Shown piece by piece: positions 28,567-38,426 of a DNA stretch of 64,000 bases. Within the stretch, counting starts at the first letter, position 1, and the number at the start of each line of letters is the position of its first letter. The stretch is from Gammaproteobacteria bacterium. Lineage in GTDB: Bacteria > Pseudomonadota > Gammaproteobacteria > Pseudomonadales > Azotimanducaceae. The stretch is taken from positions 24,121 through 88,120 of the forward strand of contig JAPOXO010000101.1 of the NCBI GenBank assembly GCA_026707045.1. Direction: 5' to 3'. Under the pieces are notes generated by a model that was not told the origin of the DNA, ran no database searches, and worked only from the letters and a program-made list of their open reading frames with translations. The translations under genes were made by a program, and so were the position numbers.

Positions 28567-28602
28567 TCCCGGCAACAAGCATTCTGCAACCGGGGCACCG
28601 TC

Positions 28603-29262
28603 ATGACCTTACGAATAAACTCCATTGCACCAGATTTCACTGCAAATACAACGCACGGTGAGATCTCGTTTCATGAGTGGGTGGGAGATTGTTGGGCAAT
28701 CTTGTTCTCGCACCCAAAAGACTTCACACCTGTATGTACCACTGAGCTTGGCTACATGGCTGGCTTGCAGGATGAATTTGCGATTCGCAACTGCAAGATT
28801 ATCGGACTCTCTGTTGACCCTGTGGACAGTCACCGTGAATGGTTGCAGGACATCGAGGAGACTCAAGGTAATGCTGTGACCTATCCATTAATCGGCGATC
28901 CTGACCTCCAAATAGCCAAAGCCTATGACATGCTGCCCGATGATGCAGGCGATTCGAGCGAAGGTCGTTCCGCTGCCGACAACGCCACAGTCCGATCGGT
29001 GTTTGTAGTTGGTCCCGATAAGCGAATCAAAGCGATGCTCACCTATCCAATGAGTACAGGACGCAACTTCGACGAAGTACTCCGATTGCTGAAGTCTTGT
29101 CAACTGACCGCAAACCACCAAGTCGCTACGCCTGTAAACTGGCAGGTAGGAGAGGATGTGATCATTGTCCCCGCCGTTTCCGATGACGAAGCCAGATCGC
29201 GCTATCCAAACGGATGGAAGGCGCCCAAACCCTATCTTCGAATCGTGCCCCAGCCTGACTAG
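28603..29262 (+). CDS. Peroxiredoxin, Prx6 (1-Cys) type
   Basis: 219 residues. The peroxidatic Cys45 lies in F-T-P-V-C-T-T-E, with L-F-S-H-P-K-D before it. The long C-terminal arm (V-N-W-Q-V-G-E-D-V-I-I-V-P) marks the Prx6/1-Cys subgroup. It reduces peroxides and organic hydroperoxides in the cytoplasm. A G-rich stretch (CCGGGGC) lies before the ATG. Its promoter region carries a perfect palindrome, suggesting regulated expression. Confidence 0.93.
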   Translation: MTLRINSIAPDFTANTTHGEISFHEWVGDCWAILFSHPKDFTPVCTTELGYMAGLQDEFAIRNCKIIGLSVDPVDSHREWLQDIEETQGNAVTYPLIGDPDLQIAKAYDMLPDDAGDSSEGRSAADNATVRSVFVVGPDKRIKAMLTYPMSTGRNFDEVLRLLKSCQLTANHQVATPVNWQVGEDVIIVPAVSDDEARSRYPNGWKAPKPYLRIVPQPD

Positions 29263-29629
29263 AGTCGTCGAACTCTTCAAGTAAGTCGTATTGACTGCAC
29301 AGGTTGATGAACACGCTACCTCTTTTCAAGGAATTGGAACGCAGAACAGCCTGGAGATGGAACTGTATCTTTACGGAATACAAAAGGGTGTTGTAGCTTC
29401 CCGTATCTGTGTATTTAGAACTATGGGAAATCGACTGTACAGATTCGGATTTTGAAAGAGGAATCTCACCAGCTCCATTCAACTCAATCTACATCGACTC
29501 ACAAGGTGACTCGGGCGTGGACTCTGATTCTCTTCGACGCTGCAGTCATGACCTGATTGCTGTGCAAAAGCTTGTGCCAATACAGCCCAAAAAGTAACAT
29601 GCATTGAGCCTGCGTAATGACCAAACGCT
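29263..29629. other. intergenic stretch, no recognised gene
   Basis: About 370 bases between the peroxiredoxin gene and the repeat-rich lipoprotein. A 62-codon frame at 29409-29597 starts without a ribosome-binding site and looks random. No RNA gene recognised. Confidence 0.35.
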
Positions 29630-31507
29630 ATGAGACATGCCGTAGCCCACAGATATCCCCTGCAATTGCGACCGAAGCTCAATCCAGTCTTGGGTTTAAT
29701 TGCAGTTACCGCCTTCGTTTTCGTAGTAACCGGTTGCGATGGTGGCAGTACGCAAAGTTTAGAAGACGATCCTATCGCTAGCCCTGCAAGCCAGAAAAAG
29801 ACCACTACCGAGAATCGATCCTCCACAGCATTTGAATCGGTTGAATCAGTCAAAGAACTATTGGCGTACGAAGCCGGATTTGATCGTTCCCTTGCACTGC
29901 ACCAACTTCTTGCTAACGTGGACGAACGTCAATTGATAGATCTGCTCCAGCAATCAAGAGAGATTGACGTTTACAGTCAACGACGCGAAACTCAGAACGC
30001 CATTTTCCAGAAACTCGCTTCGCTAAATCCCAAAGCGGCAATGGCTCAAGCCGTCGCAATGTCTCAGTTTGAACGTGATGCATTGATCGCCACTATTTTC
30101 TCTCAGTGGTCGCTAGATGACCTTGACACATCCATCGAACACGTCAAATCGCTACCCGGATTCCAAAAGCGTGCAGCGCTTCGCGGTATCCTCCAGTCCA
30201 GAGACGATCTTGCGGAAGATGTGCGACGAGAAATCGCTCGCGAAGTCGGAATGGAACAGCTTGCCGTCGATTTGATTGCACAGTCTGAGCTAGCTAGATC
30301 CCTGAAGAGCCCAGAACAAGCATGGTCCGATCTGGTCAACGACGAAGTCGGCAATGCGGCGCAGACTGGATTGCTCATCCAAGTTGCGGAGGCATGGTTC
30401 GATACGAGCGGGCTGAGCGTCTTGAGCGAAATCAACCAATCTCTTGTGGACCGACAGACTCGGCAGTCCGTGCTACACGCAATCGTTCAGCGACTAGTGC
30501 AGTCCAATCCGCAAGAAGCCTTCGACTATGCAACCAATATGGGGGACGAAGGCGACAGTCTTCTTATAGCCTTGGCCAGAGCATGGTCTAGTTTGGATCC
30601 GGAATCTGCGCTCAGCGCCGCGCTTACAGTTGAGTCCGACCGGCTGCGCAGGAATTTGGAGCATGTGATTGCACAAAGCTGGGCTTCAAGCGATCCACAC
30701 TTCATTCTGAGTAATCTCGATAGGCTACCTGCGAGTTCCCAAGCAGTGGCGCAAAGCGAAGCCATCATTGCGATCGCGCGAACGTCCCCCGAGGAAGCCG
30801 CTCAGCTTATGGCAGGCATGGACGATCCCACAAGCCAGTACTCCGTCGCATACGCGATAGTCTTCAATTGGGTCCGAACCGACATCGCAGGCGCATTGGA
30901 CTGGGTATTGAACACCGACAAACTCAAGAACTTGCAGGAACACCTGCTGCCGGTTGTGTTGAATAGCCTTGCTCGAGAGAATCCCGAACTGGCGATGCAA
31001 ACCGCATTGGACCAGCCCATAGGCAGCTACGGATCTGGAATGGAAGTGAGAGTATTGAGTTATATCGCTTCGGTTGATCCACAAAAAGCTCTTGAACTCT
31101 TGCCTCGAGTACGCGAAGGTCAGAGTCACCTTTTTGCACACATATCGGTAGGAGGAGCGCTGGCGCGCGCTGGGCAAGCTGAAAGCGCTTTTGAGCTCGC
31201 TGCCAGTTTGCAGGAGTCCCAACGAGAGAGATACTACGGAAATCTGATTGGTACATGGGCTGCAAACGACACGGAGGGCTTGTATGAGAACCTCGATAAA
31301 TTTCCAACAGCCCAGACCAGATCTAGTGCAGCGCTTGAACTTCTAACTTGGAACGGTTGGCAGAAGAGTCTGTCAAGTGAACAAATTGATCGAGCCAAGT
31401 CCTTCCTCACCCAAAAAGATGCTGAAACTCTTGAAAAAGGCGAAGCTTCCAAGACTTTTGGATTTCGCAGAGGAGTAGAACGGGGCCTGATGCTGCAGGG
31501 AGAGTAG
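29630..31507 (+). CDS. repeat-rich helical lipoprotein of unknown function
   Basis: 625 residues. The N-terminal hydrophobic stretch ends in V-T-G-C, a lipobox. The mature part from about residue 95 is a chain of degenerate 35-45-residue helical repeats with a recurring N/D-P-x-x-A (N-P-K-A-A, N-P-Q-E-A, D-P-E-S-A, S-P-E-E-A, N-P-E-L-A, D-P-Q-K-A), spaced like a HEAT/TPR-type solenoid. Such proteins usually act as binding scaffolds. I do not recognise a named family. It occupies the side of lipB where lipA often lies in other genomes and is read toward lipB. Confidence 0.75.
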   Translation: MRHAVAHRYPLQLRPKLNPVLGLIAVTAFVFVVTGCDGGSTQSLEDDPIASPASQKKTTTENRSSTAFESVESVKELLAYEAGFDRSLALHQLLANVDERQLIDLLQQSREIDVYSQRRETQNAIFQKLASLNPKAAMAQAVAMSQFERDALIATIFSQWSLDDLDTSIEHVKSLPGFQKRAALRGILQSRDDLAEDVRREIAREVGMEQLAVDLIAQSELARSLKSPEQAWSDLVNDEVGNAAQTGLLIQVAEAWFDTSGLSVLSEINQSLVDRQTRQSVLHAIVQRLVQSNPQEAFDYATNMGDEGDSLLIALARAWSSLDPESALSAALTVESDRLRRNLEHVIAQSWASSDPHFILSNLDRLPASSQAVAQSEAIIAIARTSPEEAAQLMAGMDDPTSQYSVAYAIVFNWVRTDIAGALDWVLNTDKLKNLQEHLLPVVLNSLARENPELAMQTALDQPIGSYGSGMEVRVLSYIASVDPQKALELLPRVREGQSHLFAHISVGGALARAGQAESAFELAASLQESQRERYYGNLIGTWAANDTEGLYENLDKFPTAQTRSSAALELLTWNGWQKSLSSEQIDRAKSFLTQKDAETLEKGEASKTFGFRRGVERGLMLQGE

Positions 31508-31513
31508 TAACTA

Positions 31514-31536
31514 CACTCTGACCACGGGTCAGAGTG
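31514..31536. terminator. 10-bp perfect hairpin between converging genes
   Basis: CACTCTGACC, loop ACG, GGTCAGAGTG starts seven bases after the stop of the repeat lipoprotein. It lacks a T-run on either side, but its position between convergent genes fits a bidirectional terminator or mRNA-end stabiliser. Confidence 0.5.
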
Positions 31537-31606
31537 ATTGTCTGGCGAGAGGCTAGTTGACTTGAATTTTGACGTTGTCGGCTTAGACTCCAGATTTGCC
31601 TCAAGA

Positions 31607-32275
31607 TTAAAAACCGGGATTAAGGTCTTCCAAATCTACTTCTTGGGTGGAAGTTGCGACTGAGCTGTAGTTGAACACTTCGGCAGAGCTGGTAACGAAT
31701 CGCTCTACAACCTCTTCAAAGTCAACGTCGGGCACATAATCCGAGATTTTCGCAACTTTCATTCCAATCAATCCGCAAGGATTGATAAGTTCAAAAGGGG
31801 ACAAATCCATTGCAACGTTCAAACTTATTCCGTGATAAGAGCAACCACGGCGAATACGTAGACCGATGGCGCCGATCTTTCGACCATTGACGTAGACACC
31901 GGGGTTGTCGAGCATTCGCACTCCTTCAAGTCCAAATGTTTGCAGAACGTCAATCATGCATTGCTCCAGCCCTCGCACGAACTCATGAACTCCTTGACCA
32001 CAACGTCGCAAGTCGCGCAATAGATAAGCAACAACTTGACCGGGACCGTGATACGTGACTTGCCCTCCTCGGTCGGTGCGTATTACCGGGATGTCCTTAG
32101 GAGCTAGAAGATGCTCCGGTTTGCCGGCTTGCCCTAGCGTAAACACAGGGTCGTGCTCGGTAATCCACAGTTCGTCTTGAGTCGATTCGTCCCGGCAGTT
32201 CGTAAAAGTCTTCATGCGATCCCATACAGATACATACTTCGTACGACCTAACCGGTGAACTATCAAATTCATCAT
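31607..32275 (-). CDS. lipB: Octanoyl-[acyl-carrier-protein]:protein octanoyltransferase
   Basis: 222 residues. D-R-G-G-Q-V-T-Y-H-G-P-G-Q (near 68-80), then the catalytic Cys in N-P-C-G-L-I-G-M-K-V near 166, with the Lys of the K-V. Transfers octanoate from ACP to lipoyl domains. Follows dacA by 12 bases; the usual regulator-like ybeD gene between them is absent. Confidence 0.95.
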   Translation of the reverse strand: MMNLIVHRLGRTKYVSVWDRMKTFTNCRDESTQDELWITEHDPVFTLGQAGKPEHLLAPKDIPVIRTDRGGQVTYHGPGQVVAYLLRDLRRCGQGVHEFVRGLEQCMIDVLQTFGLEGVRMLDNPGVYVNGRKIGAIGLRIRRGCSYHGISLNVAMDLSPFELINPCGLIGMKVAKISDYVPDVDFEEVVERFVTSSAEVFNYSSVATSTQEVDLEDLNPGF

Positions 32276-32287
32276 TCGCCAGTGCGA

Positions 32288-33487
32288 CTAAGACTCTTCC
32301 TCTTCCTCTTCGGTTGCGCTCGGTTCTTCTGGTTTCGGTTTCGATGAAAAGAAGTCTGCGATAGCTTGCATGATGCCTTGAAAGAAACCAATTTGCTCTA
32401 CGTCCGCCTGTGCATAAAGACTCTCAGTAGCAATCTCCTCTCCTTCAACCGTTACCTGTAAGACTCCAACTACGTCTCCAGCATCAACGGGTGCTTTGAG
32501 ATCCTTAACCGGTTGAACGGTCATCTTGGTGCTTGAATCACCACGCAGAACCAAATGCTTGACCGCGGTTCGTAATCGTGCCTCGACCGTCTTCTCTTTT
32601 CCGTTGGCAACATCTACTTCAAATGTCGTCTCCGGTCCCACCAAGTTTCTAAATTCGAAATTTCGAAATCCGTAGTTGAACAACTTGCGAGTCTCGCGAA
32701 TCCTTACTTCATTGCTATCCGTACCTAACACAACGCTGATGAGTCTCATGCCCTCACGCATCGATGATGCAACTAGGCAATAACCCGCATCCTCCGTGTA
32801 ACCAGTCTTAACACCGTCAACTGTTTCATCAAGCGCAAGCAAACGGTTGCGGTTGGGCTGACGAATGTCGTTGTAGGTGAAGTCGCGTTCGGCATACATT
32901 GCATAGTGTTCGGGATAGTCCAATATGAGTGCTCGTGCAAGTAGTGCATTGTCATAAGCTGTTGAAAGATGGTCCACATCGGGAAGCCCAGTTGAGTTTT
33001 TGAATATAGTGTCCTCCAAACCTAGGTGTTCACCGTACTCGTTCATCAGTTTGGCAAACTCATCCTCGGAGCCAGATATGTACTCGGCAATTGCGACGCT
33101 GGCGTCATTTCCCGATTGAATGATGATGCCTCGCAATAGATCCGAAACCGACACCGTCGTTCCTTCTCTTATGAACATTCGAGAACCTGGTGTCTCCCAA
33201 GCCGTGACGCTTATCGGAACCATCTCTTCGACTTTCAGTCGGCCTGAATCGACCTCCGCAGCCGCCACATAGCTCGTCATAATTTTGGTCAGACTTGCAG
33301 GTGGCAACTTCTCCCTACTGTTAAATTCGACGAGAACCTTCTTGCTCTGTGCATCCATCAGAACGTAGCTCTTCGCTTCCAAAGTCGGAGGTTGCGGGAC
33401 GATGAAGGTTGCGTAACTCGTCGTGGGCACAACGACAAGAACCAATGCCAATAGAAGGAAGCTTGATTTCGTGTATAAGGTTGTCAT
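32288..33487 (-). CDS. dacA: D-alanyl-D-alanine carboxypeptidase (PBP5/6 type)
   Basis: 399 residues. Signal peptide (cleavage after about 26), nucleophile Ser65 in S-L-T-K, second motif S-G-N-D near 122, third motif K-T-G near 220. The C-terminal beta domain is followed by an amphipathic membrane anchor (I-G-F-F-Q-G-I-M-Q-A-I-A-D-F-F) and an unusually acidic Glu-rich tail beyond the anchor. Trims pentapeptides of peptidoglycan at the periplasmic face. Confidence 0.95.
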   Translation of the reverse strand: MTTLYTKSSFLLLALVLVVVPTTSYATFIVPQPPTLEAKSYVLMDAQSKKVLVEFNSREKLPPASLTKIMTSYVAAAEVDSGRLKVEEMVPISVTAWETPGSRMFIREGTTVSVSDLLRGIIIQSGNDASVAIAEYISGSEDEFAKLMNEYGEHLGLEDTIFKNSTGLPDVDHLSTAYDNALLARALILDYPEHYAMYAERDFTYNDIRQPNRNRLLALDETVDGVKTGYTEDAGYCLVASSMREGMRLISVVLGTDSNEVRIRETRKLFNYGFRNFEFRNLVGPETTFEVDVANGKEKTVEARLRTAVKHLVLRGDSSTKMTVQPVKDLKAPVDAGDVVGVLQVTVEGEEIATESLYAQADVEQIGFFQGIMQAIADFFSSKPKPEEPSATEEEEEES

Positions 33488-33551
33488 AGAGCTATTTGGC
33501 CGTCGGGTCGTGTTAAGAGATTTGATTTTCGAGCATTGGCAAGCTACTGGA

Positions 33552-34601
33552 CTACAAACCGTTCTGAATGTCCATCGCTAGTTGATAGACGACTCGCGCA
33601 TACAATCGACTAATGTTGTAACGTGTAATTACATAGAAGTTGTCGAACCCGAGCACGTAGTCGTTACGCTCGACCCCGTTCTCGTCATCGAGTCGAAAGG
33701 CAAATAATGCTGCCAATGAGTCGTCTTCAGACTCGGAGTTGATGCCCAGCGAGCGCCACTCGGATACAGTCTTATTTGGTTTGAGATCTTCGTTAGCAAG
33801 TTCGCCTACCTGAGACTCATCGGATTCAACCGACACTCGTTCAAGAATCGCCGCATCGGGAATCCAACCATGCTCCGCGAAGTAGTTAGCGACACTTCCT
33901 ATTGCATCTGTTGTATTCGTCCAAATATCTCGAATTCCATCGCCATCGAAGTCCACGGCAAAATTGCGGTAGCTTGAGGAGATGAACTGACCGTAACCCA
34001 TCGCACCCGCATAGGATCCTACTAGCTCATCGATTGACCTGCCGTTTCCGCTCGAGGAGTCGTTATTCATTCGATGGCATGATTCATCACGGTCAAAGGG
34101 TTTGATTCTCTCCTCGCACGCAAGAATCATGAAGTGTCGCAATTCCTCACTGAAAAACTCTGCTCTCCTGGGATAGCCAAAACCGAGCGTGACCAGTGCG
34201 TCAATGACTCGATACTTACCTAAGAATTTTCCGTAATAGGTTTCGACTCCAATGATGGCTGAAATAATGTGTGGAGCGACCCCGTAAGTCTCTTCCGCCC
34301 GCTTGAGGTCTTCAGAATTGTCTTTTACAAATGCAATCCCGGCTTCGATCCGCTCGGGCTGCAAGAATATCTCCTTATATTCACGCCAATACAGTGACTC
34401 AGCGGGTCTGTTCATGATCTCAATAATCTGGGGAACGTGTTTCGCTTCACGAAATACAGATTCCAAGGCCTGGCGATCAAAGTCCAAATCATTCACCAAA
34501 CCATCAATCAAAGCTTTGGCCTTTTCGTTTTCGCTATAGTCGCCACTGGCAAATGCAGGCACTAACAAAACCAAAAACAAGATTGCGAGGTTGAAATTCA
34601 T
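33552..34601 (-). CDS. mltB: Lytic murein transglycosylase B
   Basis: 349 residues from the ATG overlapping the rodA stop (ATGA); an upstream in-frame ATG inside rodA is rejected. Signal peptide at residues 1-18. The catalytic Glu lies in I-I-G-V-E-T-Y-Y-G-K near residue 120, and a later G-A-M-G-Y-G-Q-F precedes F-D-G-D-G, the calcium-binding EF-like loop. Cleaves the MurNAc-GlcNAc bond. Sits in the mrdA-rodA operon as in pseudomonads. No lipobox, so probably soluble periplasmic. Confidence 0.93.
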   Translation of the reverse strand: MNFNLAILFLVLLVPAFASGDYSENEKAKALIDGLVNDLDFDRQALESVFREAKHVPQIIEIMNRPAESLYWREYKEIFLQPERIEAGIAFVKDNSEDLKRAEETYGVAPHIISAIIGVETYYGKFLGKYRVIDALVTLGFGYPRRAEFFSEELRHFMILACEERIKPFDRDESCHRMNNDSSSGNGRSIDELVGSYAGAMGYGQFISSSYRNFAVDFDGDGIRDIWTNTTDAIGSVANYFAEHGWIPDAAILERVSVESDESQVGELANEDLKPNKTVSEWRSLGINSESEDDSLAALFAFRLDDENGVERNDYVLGFDNFYVITRYNISRLYARVVYQLAMDIQNGL

Positions 34602-35743
34602 TCCTTGACCATCCACTGCTCTTTGGTGCAAATTGCCATGATTACTCCAAATGAAACGAGTGTGGTCACAGCAGAGGTTCCGCCGTAGCTAACAAGTGGA
34701 AGGGGAAGCCCCATCACGGGCAGAAGCCCCACCACCATCGCGACGTTAACCACGACACAAAGGAAGAAAATGATCGCAATCCCTGCGCCAACAAGATGTC
34801 CGAATCCATTCGAAGATTGAATGCTGATATACAGCGCACGCATAAAGATTAACAAATAGCACACCAAAAGTAACGTACACCACACGAAACCAAGTTCTTC
34901 GCCGATCACTGCGAGAACGAAATCGGTGTGGCCTTCAGGCAGGAAATCTAACTGGCTCTGAGTTCCTTGAAACAATCCCTTGCCATTCATTCCGCCCGAT
35001 CCGATGGCGATTTTCGACTGCAGAATGTTCCAACCCGCACCTTGAGGATCTCGATCAGGATCGAAGAGCACAAGGATTCTTGTTCGATGATAGTCGTGCA
35101 ATAGGTATAGCCACGCGACTGGAATCGAAGCTGCAACGAGGAACACAACCAATACGATCCAGCGCCACCTGATTCCCACAAGGAAAATAATCCCCGCACA
35201 TCCAAGTAAGAGAATCATTGCTGTTCCATAGTCGGGCTGCAGCAAAACCATCCCAGTGGGCAAACCAGCTATCGCAAGCACTACGCAGAAGTCCAGAAAG
35301 TTCATCCGAAAGGAACGCAGGCATAGATACCATCCAATCATGAGTGGAATCGCGAGCTTAAGTAGCTCCGATGGCTGAAAACGCGGCAAAAATGGTAGAT
35401 CTAGCCAACGCTGAGAACCCTTAGACGTCTCACCAATAAACATCACGGCCACGAGCAACCCGATGACACCCGCATAGAACAAAGGAGTCAAGCGAAAATA
35501 AGTCTGTGGAGAGATGCTGCAGGCAGCCAACATCAATCCGAACGCAAAAGCAATCTTGACGATCAGCTTGATCAGTGCCATTTGATCCTTCCCTAGCGAG
35601 CTGTAAAGGATCACCAGCCCAAAAGTCGCAACACAAGCCAAGAGAATCAAGAGAGTCCAATCAAGATTGAAGTTCTTCTTGATGGCTTCTATCAAATAGG
35701 TAAACGGGGGCCGAGAGGACGGGACACTGAGTGTTTCAGTCAC
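34598..35743 (-). CDS. rodA: Rod-shape SEDS peptidoglycan glycosyltransferase RodA
   Basis: 381 residues with about ten membrane helices. SEDS signatures include W-L-x-L-P-F-L-P-R-F-Q-P-S-E-L-L-K, and at the C-terminus G-L-P-L-P-L-V-S-Y-G-G-T-S. Polymerises glycan strands with PBP2 for cell elongation. Overlaps mrdA by eight bases and mltB by four. Confidence 0.96.
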   Translation of the reverse strand: MTETLSVPSSRPPFTYLIEAIKKNFNLDWTLLILLACVATFGLVILYSSLGKDQMALIKLIVKIAFAFGLMLAACSISPQTYFRLTPLFYAGVIGLLVAVMFIGETSKGSQRWLDLPFLPRFQPSELLKLAIPLMIGWYLCLRSFRMNFLDFCVVLAIAGLPTGMVLLQPDYGTAMILLLGCAGIIFLVGIRWRWIVLVVFLVAASIPVAWLYLLHDYHRTRILVLFDPDRDPQGAGWNILQSKIAIGSGGMNGKGLFQGTQSQLDFLPEGHTDFVLAVIGEELGFVWCTLLLVCYLLIFMRALYISIQSSNGFGHLVGAGIAIIFFLCVVVNVAMVVGLLPVMGLPLPLVSYGGTSAVTTLVSFGVIMAICTKEQWMVKE

Positions 35744-37646
35744 TGATCACCGCCACAGATTTGCCAAGATAGGCATCGATGACACTGCGAACAACAGGGC
35801 CGGCAACACTCGAGCCACCTCCGCCATCGGCAGCTCCATTCTCAATCACCACGGCTACCGCTATCACGGGTTCGTCTACGGGAGCAAAACCAAAGAACAA
35901 TGCGTGTTCCTGTTTGTATTCCTCGCGCGGCTCTTCTACAAGTTCTTCGCCATAGGGAATGCCAACTACCTGGACGGTTCCTGATTTGCCGGCCATTTCA
36001 TACGGTATGTCCATACCAATGTATGCCCATGCAATGCCGTTTTGGAGATATCCTTCGTTTCCTCGATGAATTACCGCACGCAGAGAGTCGACCAACATGG
36101 TCCAATCATCTTCCGATGGTCCCTCGATACGAGGATAGGATCGGGTAAACGCTTCACCAAGTTCGATCGGTTGGTCGCTCGACATTAACAGGCGCGGTCG
36201 AATCCATTCGCCACGATTGGCCAGGAGCCCTGCAAATGTCGCCATTTGAAGAGGAGTGACAAGAATGTCACCTTGACCGATGAACAGGTTTACGTTGTCT
36301 CCACGATACCAAGACTCTCCCTTTGTTTCTCGTTTCCACTGTTTGGTTGGCATCAATCCGTCGACGGCATCCGCCACGTCAATAGCCGTAGCTCTTCCAA
36401 TTCCGAAACTATTGGCAAATCTCGCAAGACCGTCCACTTCTAATCGAGTACTAAGTTCATAGAAGAAAATATTGGACGAACGATATATTGCACGGTACAT
36501 GTCCATCTTGCCTTGACCTCTTCCAGATTGGTGCTGGTACCAGTCTCGCCAGACTTGAGACGAATTAGGCAATCGAAATTCACCAGTAATATCGTTGATT
36601 TCTTCTTCCCAATCTACAAGCTCTTCGCTCAGACAAGCCAACGCGACAATTGGTTTGAACGTTGAACCCGGTGGGTATGTTCCTTGTGTTGCTCGATTGA
36701 ACAGCGGAGTGTCCCGACGATTGATCAGATGGTTGTATGCCCGATCCGTCATTCCCATGACGAAACTGTTCGGGTCATAGGTTGGCTTACTAACAAGCGT
36801 TAGGATTCCACCGGTGCTGGGATCTATCGCAACGACGGCACCTCGACGGTCTCCCAGTGCTTCGTCCGCTATGCGTTGCAGCATTGCATCAATGTGCAAG
36901 GTAATGGTTCGGCCCCGAGCTGGTGGTTCTCTGGTCAGTTCTCGCATCACTCGACCATGCACATTGACTTCTACGGTCCGTTTACCTACTTGCCCATGCA
37001 ATGCGTCTTCATAGAACTTCTCGACTCCGCGCCGCCCAATGAACATCGTTGCGCCGTACCTGATCGGGTCGAGACGCTGGAGATCCTCTTTGGTGATTTG
37101 ACGCACAGATCCGACTACATGAGCCATGAGATCGTTCATGGGATAGTCGCGCAACGTTTCTGTTGTTACGGAAAGTTCTGGATATCGATAGCGATTGACA
37201 GCAAATGTGGCAAGTTCGACGTCGTTCAAGTGTCGTTTGAGGATGACCTTTTCGCCTGGTCGCGAAGTGTTCTTCAAACGCTTTCGAAAACTCTCTTCTT
37301 CGTCGGCACTGAAGGGAAGAATCTCTCGAACTCGTTCTAGCAGAGCGTTGATGTCTTCAATATTCTCACCAACCGCTGACACGGATTGGACCTGCTTGTT
37401 TCCCGCCAGAACGTTACCGTTTCTGTCGAACACTAGGCCTCGTGCCGGAGCAAGCGGCTGTGTGACTAGCCGATTGTCCGTTGCTCGAGTGGCGTATCGT
37501 TCGTGGTTGAGAATTTGCAACTGATAAAGGCGCAACACAATGCCTGCGACCAAAACCAGGCTGATTCCTCCGACGACAAAGGTTCGAACGAGCATCGTCT
37601 TCTTCTGCTCGGCGGAAACCTCGAGACGAGCTTTAGCAATCTTCAT
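35736..37646 (-). CDS. mrdA: Penicillin-binding protein 2 (elongation transpeptidase)
   Basis: 636 residues. A single N-terminal membrane anchor (about residues 20-45), a pedestal dimerisation domain, then the transpeptidase: S-T-F-K near 330, S-S-N near 388, K-S-G-T near 550. Partner of RodA. It overlaps rlmH by 14 bases. Confidence 0.96.
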   Translation of the reverse strand: MKIAKARLEVSAEQKKTMLVRTFVVGGISLVLVAGIVLRLYQLQILNHERYATRATDNRLVTQPLAPARGLVFDRNGNVLAGNKQVQSVSAVGENIEDINALLERVREILPFSADEEESFRKRLKNTSRPGEKVILKRHLNDVELATFAVNRYRYPELSVTTETLRDYPMNDLMAHVVGSVRQITKEDLQRLDPIRYGATMFIGRRGVEKFYEDALHGQVGKRTVEVNVHGRVMRELTREPPARGRTITLHIDAMLQRIADEALGDRRGAVVAIDPSTGGILTLVSKPTYDPNSFVMGMTDRAYNHLINRRDTPLFNRATQGTYPPGSTFKPIVALACLSEELVDWEEEINDITGEFRLPNSSQVWRDWYQHQSGRGQGKMDMYRAIYRSSNIFFYELSTRLEVDGLARFANSFGIGRATAIDVADAVDGLMPTKQWKRETKGESWYRGDNVNLFIGQGDILVTPLQMATFAGLLANRGEWIRPRLLMSSDQPIELGEAFTRSYPRIEGPSEDDWTMLVDSLRAVIHRGNEGYLQNGIAWAYIGMDIPYEMAGKSGTVQVVGIPYGEELVEEPREEYKQEHALFFGFAPVDEPVIAVAVVIENGAADGGGGSSVAGPVVRSVIDAYLGKSVAVISD

Positions 37647-38067
37647 ATCGGTGGTAGGGATGACCGTTTACTATGGAACGCGCTCGGTAGAGTTGCTCAC
37701 ATACGACCAACCGCGCTATTGAGTATGGATAGGTTAGAGGAGAAAGCGACCATACAAACTCTCCTTGTCCAATCTCTGACTCCGAGAACCCTTCGGAGTC
37801 GCCTACTAAGAAAGATACATCGTTTCCGCCAAAGTTCCATTGACGATATCGGTCTGCCAATTCTTTCGTGGTCAATTGTTTTCCGCGACGGTCAAGCATG
37901 ACGACAACAGACGAACCAGCACTTCGAATCATGCGATCGAAACAGGATCGATTGGGAGTGTCGCGAATTCGAACGAGTTCCAATTCGGGCATTCTTCGAA
38001 CATAATCACCGACGGCGGCATCCAGCCACTTCGGCCCTCTTCCAACGTACAGAACTCTAAATTTCAC
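37633..38067 (-). CDS. rlmH: 23S rRNA pseudouridine-1915 N3-methyltransferase
   Basis: 144 residues, slightly shorter than the usual 155. SPOUT trefoil-knot signatures are V-G-D-S-E-G-F, then a C-terminal E-Q-L-Y-R-A-R-S-I-V-N-G-H-P-Y-H. Conserved order rsfS-rlmH-mrdA. Confidence 0.94.
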   Translation of the reverse strand: MKFRVLYVGRGPKWLDAAVGDYVRRMPELELVRIRDTPNRSCFDRMIRSAGSSVVVMLDRRGKQLTTKELADRYRQWNFGGNDVSFLVGDSEGFSESEIGQGEFVWSLSPLTYPYSIARLVVCEQLYRARSIVNGHPYHRYEDC

Positions 38068-38426
38068 ATGACGCGTTCGGACTCATGAACGGGTTCCCAG
38101 AGCCGCTCGAGCTGATAAAAATCTCTAGTCTTTCCTTGCATTACGTGTAAGACCGCATCTCCATAGTCCACTAGAACCCATTCCGCTGAATTCTGTCCCT
38201 CAACCCCTAGTACTTTCATACCAAGTTTCTTCGATTCAGTCAGAAGGTGTTCCACGATGGACGACACGTGTCTGCTAGATGTACCGGTGGCAACGAGCAT
38301 GAAGTCAGTCATATCGGTTAGTTTTCGGACATCAAGAACTTTTATATTGAGTGCTTTTATTTCCTCGAGCAGTTCTACCAAGGTAGCACTATCGTTCTGA
38401 GTTCTCAGCGAAGGTCCTTTAGCCAC
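38064..38426 (-). CDS. rsfS: Ribosomal silencing factor RsfS
   Basis: 120 residues with the DUF143 fold: V-L-D-V-R-K-L-T-D-M-T-D-F-M-L-V-A-T-G-T-S-S-R-H as the core, then W-V-L-V-D-Y-G-D-A-V-L-H-V-M. Blocks subunit joining by binding uL14 in stationary phase. Overlaps rlmH by four bases and nadD by eight. Confidence 0.96.
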   Translation of the reverse strand: MAKGPSLRTQNDSATLVELLEEIKALNIKVLDVRKLTDMTDFMLVATGTSSRHVSSIVEHLLTESKKLGMKVLGVEGQNSAEWVLVDYGDAVLHVMQGKTRDFYQLERLWEPVHESERVM

